Assembly: GCA_037178975.1 (NCBI GenBank)
Contig: JASJZH010000006.1
Span: 8,742,001-8,806,000 of the forward strand
Length of the DNA stretch: 64,000 bases
Direction of reading: 5' to 3'
DNA from: Oscheius tipulae
Lineage: Eukaryota > Nematoda > Chromadorea > Rhabditida > Rhabditidae
Of the stretch, positions 45,096 through 57,588 are shown piece after piece (position 1 is the stretch's first letter; every line of letters begins with the position of its first letter). The notes under the pieces were generated by a model. The model was not told where the DNA came from and searched no databases. It saw only the letters and a program-made list of their open reading frames with translations. A program made the position numbers and the translations under genes.

Positions 45096-46840
45096 TTATT
45101 GAAACCAAAAAGCCGAAAAAGCCGATACATCGGCGTAGCGAAGATGAGTCAGCTTACGGCCGTTAATGTTGAAACCGATGCCGTCCCAATTGAGTTGGCG
45201 GAAGACGTCTTCGAAAACAGCGTTGAATAGCAGTGCAGAAAGCACGCTTCCTTGACGAACTCCACGTTTGATGTTGACATCCACTAACTCTTCTTGCAAC
45301 CAACATCTCTGTAGACCCTTCGCAGCATCTCGATATAGAGTTGGTCCGAACCGTGTCCCAGGAGTGAGTTCCAGACAGCTTCCCACTCAATGGTGTGTAA
45401 CCTTTCCGAAAATGGACGAACACAAGATAGAGGTGACTGGTGAAGCCGTAGACCTTGTCGATCAGCTGTCTGATGGTATGAAGGTGTTCTACAGTCGAGT
45501 AGCTTCGGCGGAATCCTGCTTGCTCGATTGGCTGGTTGAATTCCAGATTTCCTTGCATCCTGGCCAGCATCACGCTGTCCGCATCTTCATCCGATGTAGT
45601 TGTTTCCAGACTTCCTCCTCGAGTATTGGCGAGACTTCCTCAAGAGGGGATGGGGCATCGGGGCCACATTGACCGTTTGTTGGTAAAGTTCGTCGAAGAA
45701 CTCCTTCACTCGATCTCGCACATCTTGGGGGCAGTTAGTTCGCGATCCGTCCTTCTTCTGGAGCTGTCCGATCACAGGAGTCGATATTTCCTCGAAGAGC
45801 CTCTTGGTTGAGAGCGTCTGACGATAACGGGTCTCGAGGTTCTTCTCAATATCCGAAGCAATGGCCACACGGAGGGGCTTGTTTGCTTGGACCAACTGAA
45901 GACGAGACAGAATATCATCCTTGGCCAGTAGAACTCGTCGCTGATTGAACAGGTCTCTGGTGCTAATGGAGAGCCTTTCTGCGCGTGGGATCCTTTCAAC
46001 AGCAACAGCCCGGGCTTCGTCGAAAAACTTCACGTATGCCTTGGTACTGATTAGCCGGATTCGGATCCTCCATTGCTTCTCTTCTCTCCTGGGCAGCGTG
46101 TCGGAAAAGCGGCCAGTTCATCTTTGTCTGCATCGCCTTCTGTCGACGTCTAGGGAACTTGGCGTCAAGATCGACGATGAGACGGACAAGGCGGTGGTCG
46201 CTTCGGAAGTTGCACTGGTTGATGACTTGAACTTTTCACACGGTGATGAATCTTCGAACGAGGAACAGATCGTATTCCTTGAAGGTGTTGCCATTGGGCG
46301 ATCTCCAGGTCCATTTCCTTCCGGATCTCTGCTTACTGAAGGTATTGGCTACGTCCCAACCGTGTTGTTGACAGAAGGAGACGAGTTGTTCTCCTCGACG
46401 GACTAGTCCGGTAGTACGCAGCTCTTTGAACCTTGCTGAGGAAACGGTCGTAGACGGCGTCATCGGCATCTCCTATGGGTGCATAGCACATGACGAGATG
46501 GAGATTCCAATTCGGTCCTCTCAGCTCCAGTGTGCAGCATCTGTCGTCGATCGGTGTGAAGCGATGGATGTTGGAGACGAGATGCGGTGCCACAATGAAG
46601 CCCACGCCGCGTCGATTGTACTGACCACCACTGTAGAGAGCTGATAGAGGTTGAGTTGGTCTCGCACCATGGGTGTTGTCTCTTATGCCTCTTCTCGACC
46701 GCCCTTATATTCGTGTACTCTCTCTGATTTTTCTCCCCGTCAGATCTCATCTTTCCAAAGGGTCGTGTATACAGGGTCCTGCGAAGAATCAGAATATTGC
46801 CAAGTCTTGCCAGAGACTCAGAAGAATTATGTGACAATAT
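45096..46840 (-). mobile_element. RTE-type non-LTR retrotransposon fragment
   Basis: The minus strand has endonuclease sequence first (FIVAPHLVSNIHRFTPIDDR, LHLVMCYAPIGDADDAVYDR), then reverse transcriptase (PIEQAGFRRSYSTVEHLHTI, IKRGVRQGSVLSALLFNAVF, NINGRKLTHLRYAD). These match nematode RTE-1-like elements. Several frameshifts split it into five or more pieces, and the catalytic FADD is altered to YADV. The 3' end is missing after the YAD motif. A dead copy. Confidence 0.85.
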
Positions 46841-47336
46841 AGTCTTTCTTAATCACCTAACCTCTGAGTGAGTTGGAACGGGACAGATGACAAGCATACT
46901 AACTAATGTAGGTGTAGGAGGAGGAGAATACTTTTTTTTTCTAACGAGTTTGTCTTTGAAGTCAATGGTGAAGGCTGAAGATGCACCTAAGCATACTGCA
47001 ATAGTAATTCGGAACAATTATTCCCTATGTACGATTGAAGTAATAAAAGTTAATTGTAGTTTTAAACTTAACAATGAGCAACAAGAGCCTAACTAAAAGA
47101 AACAATAGTGAGTATCTATTCCGGTCTCAAACGGACGAAGCCATCGATGATTCTACTCTGATCCTCGGTCAGCTTGCATCTGAAACTCGAACTTCTTTTG
47201 AATTCAGCAGGAAGACTAACGCAGCATGTATTCTCTTGGCGAGCGGATCCAGCTTTGCTTTGGATGTGTACTGCCCCATCACTTCTAGACAAATCGAAGC
47301 TCTGAAAGTTCAATCTACGGAAAGTTATGATCTTTC
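46841..47336. other. Spacer upstream of the RTE, 3' flank of PTCD3
   Basis: No exon supported. A minus-strand frame at 47116-47340 looks partly coding but lies beyond the PTCD3 stop. Confidence 0.35.
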
Positions 47337-50228
47337 TCACTTGTAGACGTCCTTTTCCTGGAGAGCAGCCTCGAACAGTTCAGCCATGGCGCTCTGTCGC
47401 GCGTGTCCGGTAGCGTAGATTGTTGCATTGTCTCCGTGACTATTCTCGGGATCCAGAAGCATCTCGAGCATTTTATAACCTCTTTCTGACTCTCCAACAC
47501 GATTCAGGAGCAGAGCACATTCGGAAATCTGAAAGCCTGAATAAGAAAACTGAGAAGAAGATTCCTACCGCCTGTGGAGAGAATTTGGCTTGAAGACGCT
47601 TGCTGAACTCTTCTGTAAAGTTGCTCAACTCGACCCAGATGTCTACCAATCGCAAAATTAGCTCACGATACTCATCTCGCTCTGTTGGATCCAAATTCTA
47701 AAGAAACCTAATTCGAAATCGTAAGAAAGTTGAAAAACCTGGTAAGGGAAGGCGATCAGGCTATTCCTAAACGATGCCGAGCTTTTGTTGTCCGTGATGA
47801 AGCGGGCAGTTATTCCATCGTCCACTATGCGACGAAGGAGGGGCCAGTGCGGCTGTGTCTGCCAAAAAATGAGTGATCTATGGAAATTTATCAACCTTCA
47901 GCTTCTCAGTGATTTTATGAGCAATGAGGCGGTTTCCACCGACAAGTCTCGGGACGAACGACTTGTACTTTTTGGTGATATCTTCAATCGAATTGTTGCT
48001 GTCGATGTAGAGGGCTAGATAGTTCCGATAGAAACTGGAATCACTTTTACGACGGAAAAATGAGCGAATATACCCGTCCTCCGAGTCAAAGAATGGCATC
48101 CTGACCTTATTCTTGTCTGATTCGTATAGGGTCAAGATTTTCTCCGCAATGCCCAAGTTTTCAGCTCTGAAAACGAACATTATTAAGAGTACGACGATAT
48201 GAAGATTCGGTACGGGCGAGTGTTTGTTCGACTGTCGATAAGGTACGCGAATAAGTTGTCAAATACAGACTGACCAACGTTTAAAAGAGTAAGACAGTTA
48301 GCTAGCTGTAGATAGAAAAACGAAAAGTCCCTATACCTGCGAGCTGCACTCATGGCGACGTAGAAGAAATCATAGTCTCGGCTTTCTTGAATGTAAATGA
48401 CATCACGGCGAGCCAGCTCATCGAGCATTTCGACCAACCAGGTTAGAGTGAGCTGCTGCAAAGAATGAGTGTAGAAAGTTTATAAAAGAATACCAACCAC
48501 ACTTTTGTATTTTCCGGATTGTCTGTCCTCCATTTCCTTTTCGGTCGGCCAATGCTCCACAGTAGGACTAATGATCAGTCTGTACGAGGTAAGAGACGGT
48601 ACAATCTTCAAGGCAGCCATTTCACCGACGATTTGCTTCACGGCGATGGAACGTTTCGGTGCCTATAATATCAGTTATGGTCACAATTGGCAGGCAAACA
48701 GTTTACCGAAATCGAGGCCTGGAGAAGAGCGTTCATTGTACTGAGGCTTGGTTTCATCCCAGCATTTTTCATGTCTTTCAAAACTGTTTGAGCATCTGGC
48801 CAAGAGACAACCTTGTTTCGAGCCTCAAAAGCATCTTTGGATATCCATTTTTTGGGCAAGTACTCCTAGAACTTTGTGATTTACTCAGAACAGACGATCT
48901 TACGTCGTACAAGCTCTTGGCTCTTTTTAGCGAAGCATCCGATCTGTGCTTGCACAGCCCACAAATCAGAATCGAGACTGTCTCGGCTGTTTTCGGAAGC
49001 GATTCGAAGAGCAAGTCGGCTACTCCTCCCTGAAGTGAACATTTGTCGAAAGCAAACAAAGAGGGTACCTGAGTCCATTCCTGACGGTCCGACTTTCCCA
49101 TATTTCTTAGTCCATGCCACTCCTCAAATTCGGCAAAAGGGACGTTGTTACCATTGTAGTAACAGGCCAACTTGAACAGTTCGAGCTGTAACACGCAATG
49201 TTGGATTCCAATTCGATTTTCAATAATGTGGCATGCGTCCTTTTCTCAATGAAAAGCTAGCATATCGTGCACATCTTCCCTCCTGACACAACGGTTCCAA
49301 GGCAATGAAAGTCTTGGTTCTTCAGGAAGAGCGGCTCAGTGAAGGCTACGCACTTTCAAACTACGTCAGACTTCAAAATAAGCAAGCAGTCTGCAACTTC
49401 CGCTGGACGGTATTTTAACTGTTCGATACACAATTTTACTCAAAAACTTTTCTCTGCTCGTGTATTTCAGTAGTTGTACGGTCTAACTGGTCCTGATTGT
49501 CTTGCTGCTGTGCAAAGCACTCTTTCCAAGCGATTTTTTTTAACGGCTACTACTGTGTAAATGCTTCAACACAAACCCGTTAAGGTTTTGCGATATCATG
49601 AAACAAAGTTGAAAGACATACCTGAACTGGTTCACTGACGTCCAAATTCTCCGTCCTCATACGCTCGTACAACATCACGGCATCTTTCACTTCACGGCTT
49701 TTGATCATTTGAAGCAGATTTGCTTCTGTCGGATCAACCTGAGCTTGGAAACTAAAAATATAAGCATAAAACAAACCTTGAGCGGGTCAGCAGCTTTCTG
49801 TGGCCGATAGATCGGCAGTTCTGGCTGATCTCGGTCAAAAGCGAAAAGTGTTGGCCATTCCTCAGCCAATTGGCGCGCTGCACGTTTTCCCATTTCCTGA
49901 CAAGTTGTAATTGACGGGTAAAACGAAAATCTGTACCTTGGCAAAGAAGTACATCTGCTTGCTTTTGTTTGTGCTCGGAATCATGGCCGGGTCATCTATG
50001 AAGGAGAAATGTGGAGCGGTTGGATCGACACCGACTGTAGAAGAGAGTGCTTCCAAAATAGCAGTTGGAGATCGCTATAATGGATGCAGTTTGCGTGGTT
50101 TAACTGAAAAATACCGTGATTGCCAGAGGAACAGCAATATCTGCCTGCTTTGCATGACTTTTCCCGGCTGATGATGATAGCAGGCATCGGCCCAGTGAGC
50201 TCGATTTGGTGAAGATTACCCGTTTCAT
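47337..50228 (-). CDS. ptcd3: PTCD3 / mitoribosomal protein mS39
   Basis: PTCD3 is a pentatricopeptide-repeat protein of the small mitochondrial ribosome subunit, near the mRNA entry. The start at 50228 opens a mitochondrial presequence (MKRVIFTKSSSLGRCLLSSS). A 40-nt intron joins ADIAVPLAIT to RSPTAILEALSSTVGVDPTA, then HFSFIDDPAMIPSTNKSKQM and EMGKRAARQLAEEWPTLF, a close match to family sequence. PPR-like helices follow (EANLLQMIKSREVKDAVML, SILICGLCKHRSD, WPDAQTVLKDMKNAGMKPS). The last exon reads ARQSAMAELFEAALQEKDVYK with the stop at 47337. Exon count is about 13. The final exons are short of the family C-terminal part, but seem complete. Confidence 0.85.
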
Positions 50229-51449
50229 GTTCTAAACGATAAATTATTAAGGAACTAACCAGAAATTTAAAAAAACTGAAAGCTGGAAAGTTTAGCCTAG
50301 GAATATATTCCAAAGCAAACAAAGCGTTCACACTATAAAATTATTCGAATTGCCATTACAACTAGAAAAGCTACTTCTGTTAATGTTTCTTTTCGAATTA
50401 GGATATATATTGAAACGCTGGATTTGCGCAGCAATACAAAAAATAGGGATATATGATTTTCAAGATCCGTCTTTTGAGGAAGGCAACTGCTGTTGCGGTG
50501 GTCTCGACGCGATTACTGTGCATCTCAACAATCTGTGCGCGAGTACTGGGACTTAAAATCTCTTCAAAAATACTGAATCCTGGCAATAAACGGATGTTGG
50601 AGCAGTATATAAAAAACCAGAGGAATGAGTAGAATGAGTTAACCAATGTCCTTGTTACGACGTCTACGTCGTAACATCTATCCTTGCTTTTAGAGGCGGG
50701 TTTGAGTCTAGTTGGTCTATCGAGAGTCCACGCTTGTGAAAGTCCAACGAGAAGATCTCTCTATCTCGCACGTATATGAAGCCCTGACATATTGTCTCTA
50801 AGCTCTAATCCTAAAAACAGACATTATAGTAATTCTAATACCGAAACATAATCCTGTTTATAGCAAAACGCCTTGAAAAGTAGCTGTTACTTGTCACAGA
50901 GGTAAAGGATACCTGACTCGGGCCCTAGACTGTTTCACTCGATCAACACTGATCTAGCACTGAACTATTTTTAGGGTTGTGCATGAGACAACGGCTTCTG
51001 ACATAAGCACCCAAGCAACCCTTCAAGGTTTAAGGCGAATGCTGATTTCATGCCATCAGGAATCATCTGAACTATTAATTCGCTGAAATTGTACAAAACA
51101 ATTCAAAAACGAGCGAGGTTATGTGATGCTTGTTTTGGTATTTTGCATGCCCACCTGTGTCCTAAGATGGAGAGGGCAGCAATTGAGCAAGTGCCAGTTC
51201 CGAGGCAGCCACCATTATGCCATTCCGGGCGGTTAGCTCTCTACCTTCACTACTATTGCAATCACAGCTGTTCGACATAAATCTTCGAAAAAACGATTCA
51301 AACAATGATGGCGGATTCGGGCTTTGTAAGCGGTTAGTTAACCAATGTTAAACGTACCTTGTGTGTATGAAGAGTTCTGCAAAGACAATTTTCAAATCAC
51401 CTGGGTCATAAACCAGAAAACCTCTTGTCACAAAGTTCTCACTTTTCAC
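50229..51449. other. Divergent spacer between PTCD3 and stum
   Basis: This is the shared 5' region of two divergent genes. Some open frames exist (50350-50556 on plus, 51089-51280 on plus) but have no splice support. Nothing else was seen. Confidence 0.4.
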
Positions 51450-52486
51450 ATGATGACTTCCCGCCGTCTGGGTTATAATGTTTTTGGGGATTTCATTATA
51501 AAATGTAGCCTGCTTCACGTTTTTCAATAATAACATTTTTTAGCCGAGAAGACCCGAGGCTGGAAAAATGTTCAAAAAGCTTTGCCGAGAATCATCGAAT
51601 ATGGTAGGAGCGAAGGAATCCTTCAAGTTACATCGGTAAGTCAATATTTTTATGAGCCAGTAAACAAAATTTAAGCAAGCAAATGCATTCAACATCACTG
51701 GAGTAGTCATAGCCGCTCAAGAGGAGGCTCACAGTCAGAACCAGCCTAAAACTGGAGACAAGGTGACTTCAACTTTGAAACAAAGATATATATCTTTAGG
51801 TGAATCTTCCCACAAATGACATAACCTTGATGCACGAAGCCATCCCCTTCCTACCTCTTCCAGTTGCTTTACTCTGCTTGTTTCTAAACGTGTTTCTGCC
51901 TGGATCAGGTGAGTAAAGGGGCTGTTTTGAAACACGAACGGCGTTTAGGAACAATTCTTTCCGGTTTGGCAGCCCTTTGTATGGGACAGCCAAGGGTCAA
52001 TATGAAGGAAGGACGGAAGTTGGTCACGTTGATAGGTAAGCCAGAAAGCGTAGTTGTATGGGTCACAACTAAGAAAGAGTCGTTTAAAAGACCAGAAGGG
52101 TGGATAGGCTCATAGGAATAGAAACAGAGTATCTAATACACATTGTGAAAAGAGACCCTGCAAAACTCATCATTTGCATACTTTTCAGTGAACCTTCTTG
52201 TTGGAATCAGTCAATTCTTCACGATTACCTTTCTCTTCGTCGGTTGGTTTTGGTCGATAGCTTGGGGTGGCTTGGTTATCATACATTCAAGTGAACTTCT
52301 TGGTATTTTTTGGAACGACACACTTTTACAGTGCAATACCGTGAAGCTCTCCAGCAACGACGACAAGAGGCCGTAGCCACAGCAGCTATTGAGGCTCTCA
52401 CAAAAGATTCTATTCTACATAGGAGAGATGTCAAAACTCTTGTCAAGACCCACAAACAGCAAGCGAAAGAAGAGAAAAAGAAATGA
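51450..52486 (+). CDS. stum: SPEC3 / stum family membrane protein
   Basis: Stum is a membrane protein needed for proprioceptive mechanosensing in Drosophila; SPEC3 is the sea urchin member. The start at 51450 reads MMTSRRL and splices to AEKTRGWKNVQKALPRIIEY. The hallmark segment LMHEAIPFLPLPVALLCLFL then appears, with NVFLPGSGTILSGLAALC and VGISQFFTITFLFVGWFWSI: two or three membrane helices. The C-terminus is basic and helical (MQYREALQQRRQEAVATAA, TLVKTHKQQAKEEKKK), with the stop at 52484-52486. Introns are 37-150 nt. It probably acts in neurons. The start exon is inferred from phase (phase 1 join at 51473) and is the least certain part. Confidence 0.82.
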
Positions 52487-52936
52487 GATGGTTATATAGC
52501 TTCAATAAACTTTTGCGTTTAAACGGTCTATACGACAACTAGTTAGCTAGGATATCAAACTTTACTAAGATTCTTTTCGCATTCGACCAAAAAGAGTTCC
52601 ATTATTAGGCCCGTTAGCCATTGTCCGACAGGTGACGACGTTCTGGGATTTTCAGTGGTGGTTCGAACGAACACATTGATCATTCTCCTCGTTTCTAAAG
52701 AATCCTACCTCGCAGATACATCTAGTATTGGCCATCATAGGTATACGTCAAATAAGTTTTGATTGAAGTAGTTCTAAAACTTCTCTATAATTTTACAGAG
52801 CATTGAAAGGTCAAAAGCGCTTTGGTCAACCCGACAAATTAATTAGAAGTTGTGGACTTCCAGTCGCCAGTCCAAATTACTCATGGCTTGGAATTTTATC
52901 AAGAGACGAATTCGATTCAGATGTTTATTGTTTTGC
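52487..52936. other. Convergent spacer
   Basis: The stum and TIL-1 genes end here, with AATAAA for stum near 52503. Nothing else was seen. Confidence 0.4.
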
Positions 52937-55409
52937 TCAATTATTATCGTTATCTCCTCGGGGAGGTCCAAACGGCGGTCTTTGACAGACTCCTCTGCCA
53001 TTTACCACAAAACAACGCTGTGGAGTACGACAGAGAACCAAAGCGCAAAGATTCGTTCTTGGTGTGGTAGTAGGAATATATTCTGGAAGATAGACTATTA
53101 GAATTTGTAAAGACCGTACCTGGACACTGTGGCGCTTCAACACATTCGTTAGTCTTCGAATTGCGGAAGTATCCACTTTTGCAGGCGCAAGCCTTTGGTC
53201 CACAGACCAAAGGGCATAGTCCTAGCTGAAACATTGTTTTGGCACTATTTCGCATGATCAGCTTACGCCGCCCTGGTTAACAAATTGACATTTGGGCTCA
53301 CAATAGGCTCCACAGTTGTTCTCTTCCTCAGTGGCTTTGCAATCTAAATGACTATCTGATACCTGATAGTGTTTGATGCTTACTCAAGGGGGTTGGAGCG
53401 CAGTATTTGCGGCCTAATGGTCCAATTTCACAATGGTAACCGATAGGACACGGCAAGACGCAAGAAGCAGGTGCTGAAATGAAAACATCAGTATGATAGC
53501 TAGCTTTTGTAACATCAGGAAAGCCTCAAAAAAGTTTTCCTGTCAAAAATATGGCTATGAAATAGAAGAGTCCAGTCAATCTAACACTTAATAGACAGTC
53601 TTCTATTCTACTACTAAATTGACTTCATGCGATTGCAGAATGCAGAACTACTGAACAATGACATCCGAGACCCGCACCCACACTTCTATCCAAGCATTCC
53701 ACATTGTTTGGTACAGTAGCGCCACTAGAATTGGTTGATCATTAAAGCCTCACTTGAAGCAATGCCGGGGTTGTCAAGCACGCATTGTTCATTTCCACGA
53801 TTGTCAAGAACACAGTGGTGTCTTCGAGGACATTGACGGTCGCAAAGAGCCTCGGCTAAAACTAGATTATTTTAGTAGCTAAAACAGTTTGAATGATCAA
53901 AACGTTTAACAAAATAATACTTGTAGTGACTGCAGTAGTTGTTTCTTGATTCAGTACACACGTTTCGCGGCCCCTGTCATCAAATTCGCAATGTCTTCTT
54001 CTGTTACATTTACGATTGCAAGGAGCTTGGGCTAAAGTTATAGTGGTTTTCAAGAAAAAAGATAGCTAAATTTACTTGTAGTGATAGTTGTGGTGATTTG
54101 CTCATTCATGACACATCTTTGCCTCCCATTGTCATCGATCTCACAATGTGTTCTCCTCGGACATTCGCGAGTACATTGAGCTTGAGCTTAATCGCTCATT
54201 TCGTACTTTTTCGAACTTTCTAAACTCACTTGAGGTTGCAATGCTAGTTTGAATGCATTCCTGCTGTCCATTCCTGTTGAACTGACAGATCTGACCTCTC
54301 GGACAACGACGAGTACAAGCGGCTGCTTGAGCTAAAACTTTTCCACATATAGGATGCATAATTGACAAACTTGTCGTAGTCACTGTATCAGAGACACATC
54401 TTGGCCCTTGACGAGTGATCTCACAGTGCATTCGGAAAGGACAGAAAATGTTGCAGACAGGTGGCTGTGTTGGTGGCGCTGGGGACGAGGTTGTTCTTCT
54501 GGCAGGCACAGTAGTAGGGGTAGTAGGAGCAGGAGTTGGGGACGTTTGTCTCGGAACACATCGTGGTCCTTGTGGTGTAACTTGACATACAAAGCCGACT
54601 CTACAATCCAGGTTACAAACTCGACCTGGGGAAGTTCGGATTGTACTCGGAGTAGTAGGAGCCGGACGTGTTGTCTCGCCAGGAACACATCGAGGTCCTT
54701 GTGGAGAGACTTGACAGACGAATCCGATTCGACAATTCAGGTTACAGGTTCTTATGAGTCCGCGAGTAGTAGCTGCTTCTGTAGTCATTGGAGGAGCAGA
54801 AACACATCGAGGTCCTCTTGGCCCGTTTTGGCAAACCTGTCCATTTCGACATTCGCGGGTGCAAGCAGCCTCGGTTACCGGTTGATCTGCAATAAGAAGA
54901 CAATTTATTATGGACGAATACGACTTGCAAAAGTCTACAGGTGAGCTACAATACAGACACAACCAAGGCCTACGGCTTAAAAGCTAGAAACGTCGTCAGT
55001 GAGCAAAGGACACTTGTTGTCTAAAAGAGTGCGACTAATCCATGATTAGTACTATTGTTAGAGTCCAAACTGGCTTACCGAAATTAGTCAAAAGATTTTA
55101 AACGCAGCATCAGCACGAGAACCTTGTTCAAAGTTTCGCATATCGCGTAGTCTAGGAGCTAGAGAGAGCTTGGCAAGGTCAATTCTATATTGGGATAGGT
55201 GGACAGGGACAGATTAAGAGATTGACAGGTCGCCAGGGAAGACTGACAATGATAAGACTTGAAAGTGCCAGGCTAGCTGAGACAAGGGATAGCCTGATAA
55301 CCTTTCAAACTTCAAGCTTCCTGTCCTCTAGATGAAGACCAAATTGAAAAATTCACTTACCGGCTAAGCCGCTGTAGACCAAAGCGGCCAACACTATTAG
55401 GTTGTTCAT
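52937..55409 (-). CDS. Secreted Cys-repeat protein with TIL domain, copy 1
   Basis: MNNLIVLAALVYSGLA at 55409 is the signal peptide. About nine FOLN-like repeats (C-x3-C-x5-C-x5-G-x3-C) follow, for example CTRECRNGQVCQNGPRGPRC, CNLNCRIGFVCQVSPQGPRC and CNLDCRVGFVCQVTPQGPRC. Thr/Pro-rich linkers separate them. Then comes a trypsin-inhibitor-like (TIL) domain split over exons: CKATEEENNCGAYCEPKC, CPLVCGPKACACKSGYF, NECVEAPQC. A last short exon (CFVVNGRGVCQRPPFGPP) closes it at 52937. TIL domains inhibit serine proteases; secreted examples act in cuticle, gut or host contact. Each repeat sits on its own exon in the 3' half, showing growth by exon duplication. Confidence 0.82.
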
Positions 55410-56028
55410 TGTATGTATGACCCATTGTTGCAGACTCTTTTATAGCTGGTGTGAGTGGCGCAGAAACAGTAAGCATGTTTTGGCACTGTTGTATGTCATT
55501 GGAGCTTAAAGGCTTGGTTAAACAGATACGGTGGAAACAATGGTCATGTTGTGAACCGAGAGGGTCACTTGGAAACTATACTTCCGCAACTGAACAAGCG
55601 AACAGAAATCTGAAAAAAAATTTTAACTTCAGAAACTGCTATAGAACAGACAACATTGACCGAATTTTATTAAGTCGTCAAGTAACTAATGTACAGCAAG
55701 TGGATTTGAAATAGTTGCAACGTGAACTTTCATCGTTTGTCTTTTCGGAAAAAGATAAGATATATTTATAACTATTAGTACAATCCTACAAGATACTTCG
55801 AACAGTCCAAATCCAACGAATATACCTTTTAGATTGCTGTAACAATAATACAACTCATCGGTACACTCGTTTGAAAAGTTAATATTGAGTACGTCTCTCT
55901 GTCTGAAACTGATTAGATGCAAAATTAAGGTCCTTTTCTCTTTTTTCTACATCCAAGTGCTTTACATCGTCTCTTTTATTCCATCTTTTCACAAAAAATA
56001 TTAATTAGACTCTTTATTAGGTTTAGTA
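55410..56028. other. Spacer between TIL genes 1 and 2
   Basis: It holds the TIL-1 promoter and the TIL-2 3' flank. An open frame at 55686-55922 (minus) is not supported. Confidence 0.4.
55437..55444 (-). promoter_or_regulatory. TATA box of TIL gene 1
   Basis: TATAAAAG lies 28 bp upstream of the ATG at 55409, so transcription would start almost at the ATG. Confidence 0.5.
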
Positions 56029-57490
56029 TTAAACAACAATATTGGGAAGGCATAATGCCCCAGTATACTGAATCGAACAATAGTATCCAGGACTGCAGAA
56101 CCCGGCTCCACAAGCATTGGCAGCATTTCCAGTAATGTAGGTAACTTGGTAGCCAGGAATGACTGTAGTCGGTAAACCAACAGTTGAAGGATATCCGTTT
56201 CCTGGGTAGATTCCTCCTGGGTAACTTGCAGTTCCGGGAAATCCTACCACTCCGGCATCTCCGCTGCTTGAGCTGCCAGAAGAAAGAGAAAGTGAGGATG
56301 ACGATGATCCGGGCCACCAGCCTGGTCCTTAAACAATATTTTGTGTTTTCAAAAAAAAATCTACTTGGACACTGTAACACACAAAGGTTAGTAGATTCTT
56401 CTCTATAGAAGCCAGGGTTACAAGTGCAAGCAGCTGGAGCGCAGATTGCTGGACAGGCGGTTGGCTGATCATTCACCATGTCATAAAGTCAAATAAGCTT
56501 ACTCCAGTGAAAATACTTTGGCACTTGTTTTCACACAGGTTTCCACAATAATTGATTGACTCGTTGATATTACAAACTGTTGGGGCCGAGCCCGGATAGG
56601 CAGTGCATTGCGGGAAGCCCTGGATGATAATGCAGATCTTTCCGGTGGCACACTGTAGGTTACAGAATTGGATGCCAGAATTAGCAGTGACACATTGCTG
56701 CTGTCCAAGCTGAGAAATCATGCAGACTTGGCCGAAAGAACAGGGAGGAGTACAAGAGGATGTACCAGTGCTGACACATTGTTGGTATCCTTGTACGGAG
56801 GTCATGCAAATCTGGCCTGTTGAACACGGAAGGGTACAGATGGCACCAGTTCCTCCTGATACGATGCATTGAGGAATTCCTTGAGCCGATGTCATGCAGA
56901 TCTGGCCGGTCGTGCATGGAAGATTACAGTACTGGGGCGTGGTAATCCCGGTGCTGACACATTGCTGAGCTCCTGTGAGGCCCACGGTACAAATTTGACC
57001 GGCTGGACACTGTAGATTGCAAACACTACCAGTACCTCCAGAAACTACGCACTGAGGAGCTCCCTGAGCAGACATCAAGCAAACCTGTCCAGCAGGACAC
57101 TGTAGGGTGCATTGTTGAGGGGTAGTGATGCCAGAGCTGACACATTGCGGAATTCCTTGCTGGCTGAGCATGCAGACTTGTCCATTAGCACATTGTAGAA
57201 TGCATCCTTGAGCATTTGTGGTAGTACTGAGACATTGAGCGATTCCTTGTACATTGGTCAAGCATGTCTGTCCAGCAGTACAAGCAGGAACACACTGTGA
57301 TGTTGGGTTTGGGACGGAGCTGGAAGGCATGCATCTTGGAAATCCGGAGATGACCATGCAGGCTTGTCCAGCAGGACAGGGGATATTGTTACATGATAGT
57401 GTCTCTGAACCACAGAAAGTTAGAATATATAAAGCACGTACGTCCAGAGCACACTAACAGGAATGAGAAGAAAAGGATCAAGACAGGCAT
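56029..57490 (-). CDS. Secreted Cys-repeat protein with TIL domain, copy 2
   Basis: MPVLILFFSFLLVCSG at 57490 is the signal peptide. One long exon holds about ten tandem repeats of the form C-(N/T)-L-x-C-xx-G-Q-x-C-M-xx-Q-G-xx-Q-C-V, separated by linkers such as SSGITTPQQ or SGGTGS. Then a TIL domain is split by a 39-nt intron: CNINESINYCGNLCENKC, CPAICAPAACTCNPGFY, LCVLQC. A Ser/Gly/Pro-rich tail (GPGWWPGSSSSSLSLSSG) and a final Cys pair (CGAGFCSPGYYC) end the protein at 56029. Repeats resemble those of the neighbour but are more uniform and on a single exon. Same likely role: secreted, perhaps protease-inhibiting or structural. Confidence 0.85.
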
Positions 57491-57515
57491 GCTTGTCCAT
57501 TTTTGTATTTTCCGA

Positions 57516-57523
57516 CTTTTATA
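57516..57523 (-). promoter_or_regulatory. TATA box of TIL gene 2
   Basis: TATAAAAG lies 26 bp upstream of the ATG at 57490, the same layout as TIL gene 1. Confidence 0.5.
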
Positions 57524-57588
57524 GCAACATTGTTATTTGCCAGCCCAGGTTATCAAAAACAAGCTTGAAATGATCTTTCCATTGAAAG

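Noticed and set aside
45268-46406. Plus-strand open frames across the RTE
   Set aside because: They are antisense shadows of the endonuclease and reverse transcriptase frames.
53000-55400. Reading the Cys repeats as EGF domains
   Set aside because: The spacing C-x3-C-x5-C with G-x3-C at the end lacks the six-Cys EGF pattern; it is closer to the short FOLN-like unit.
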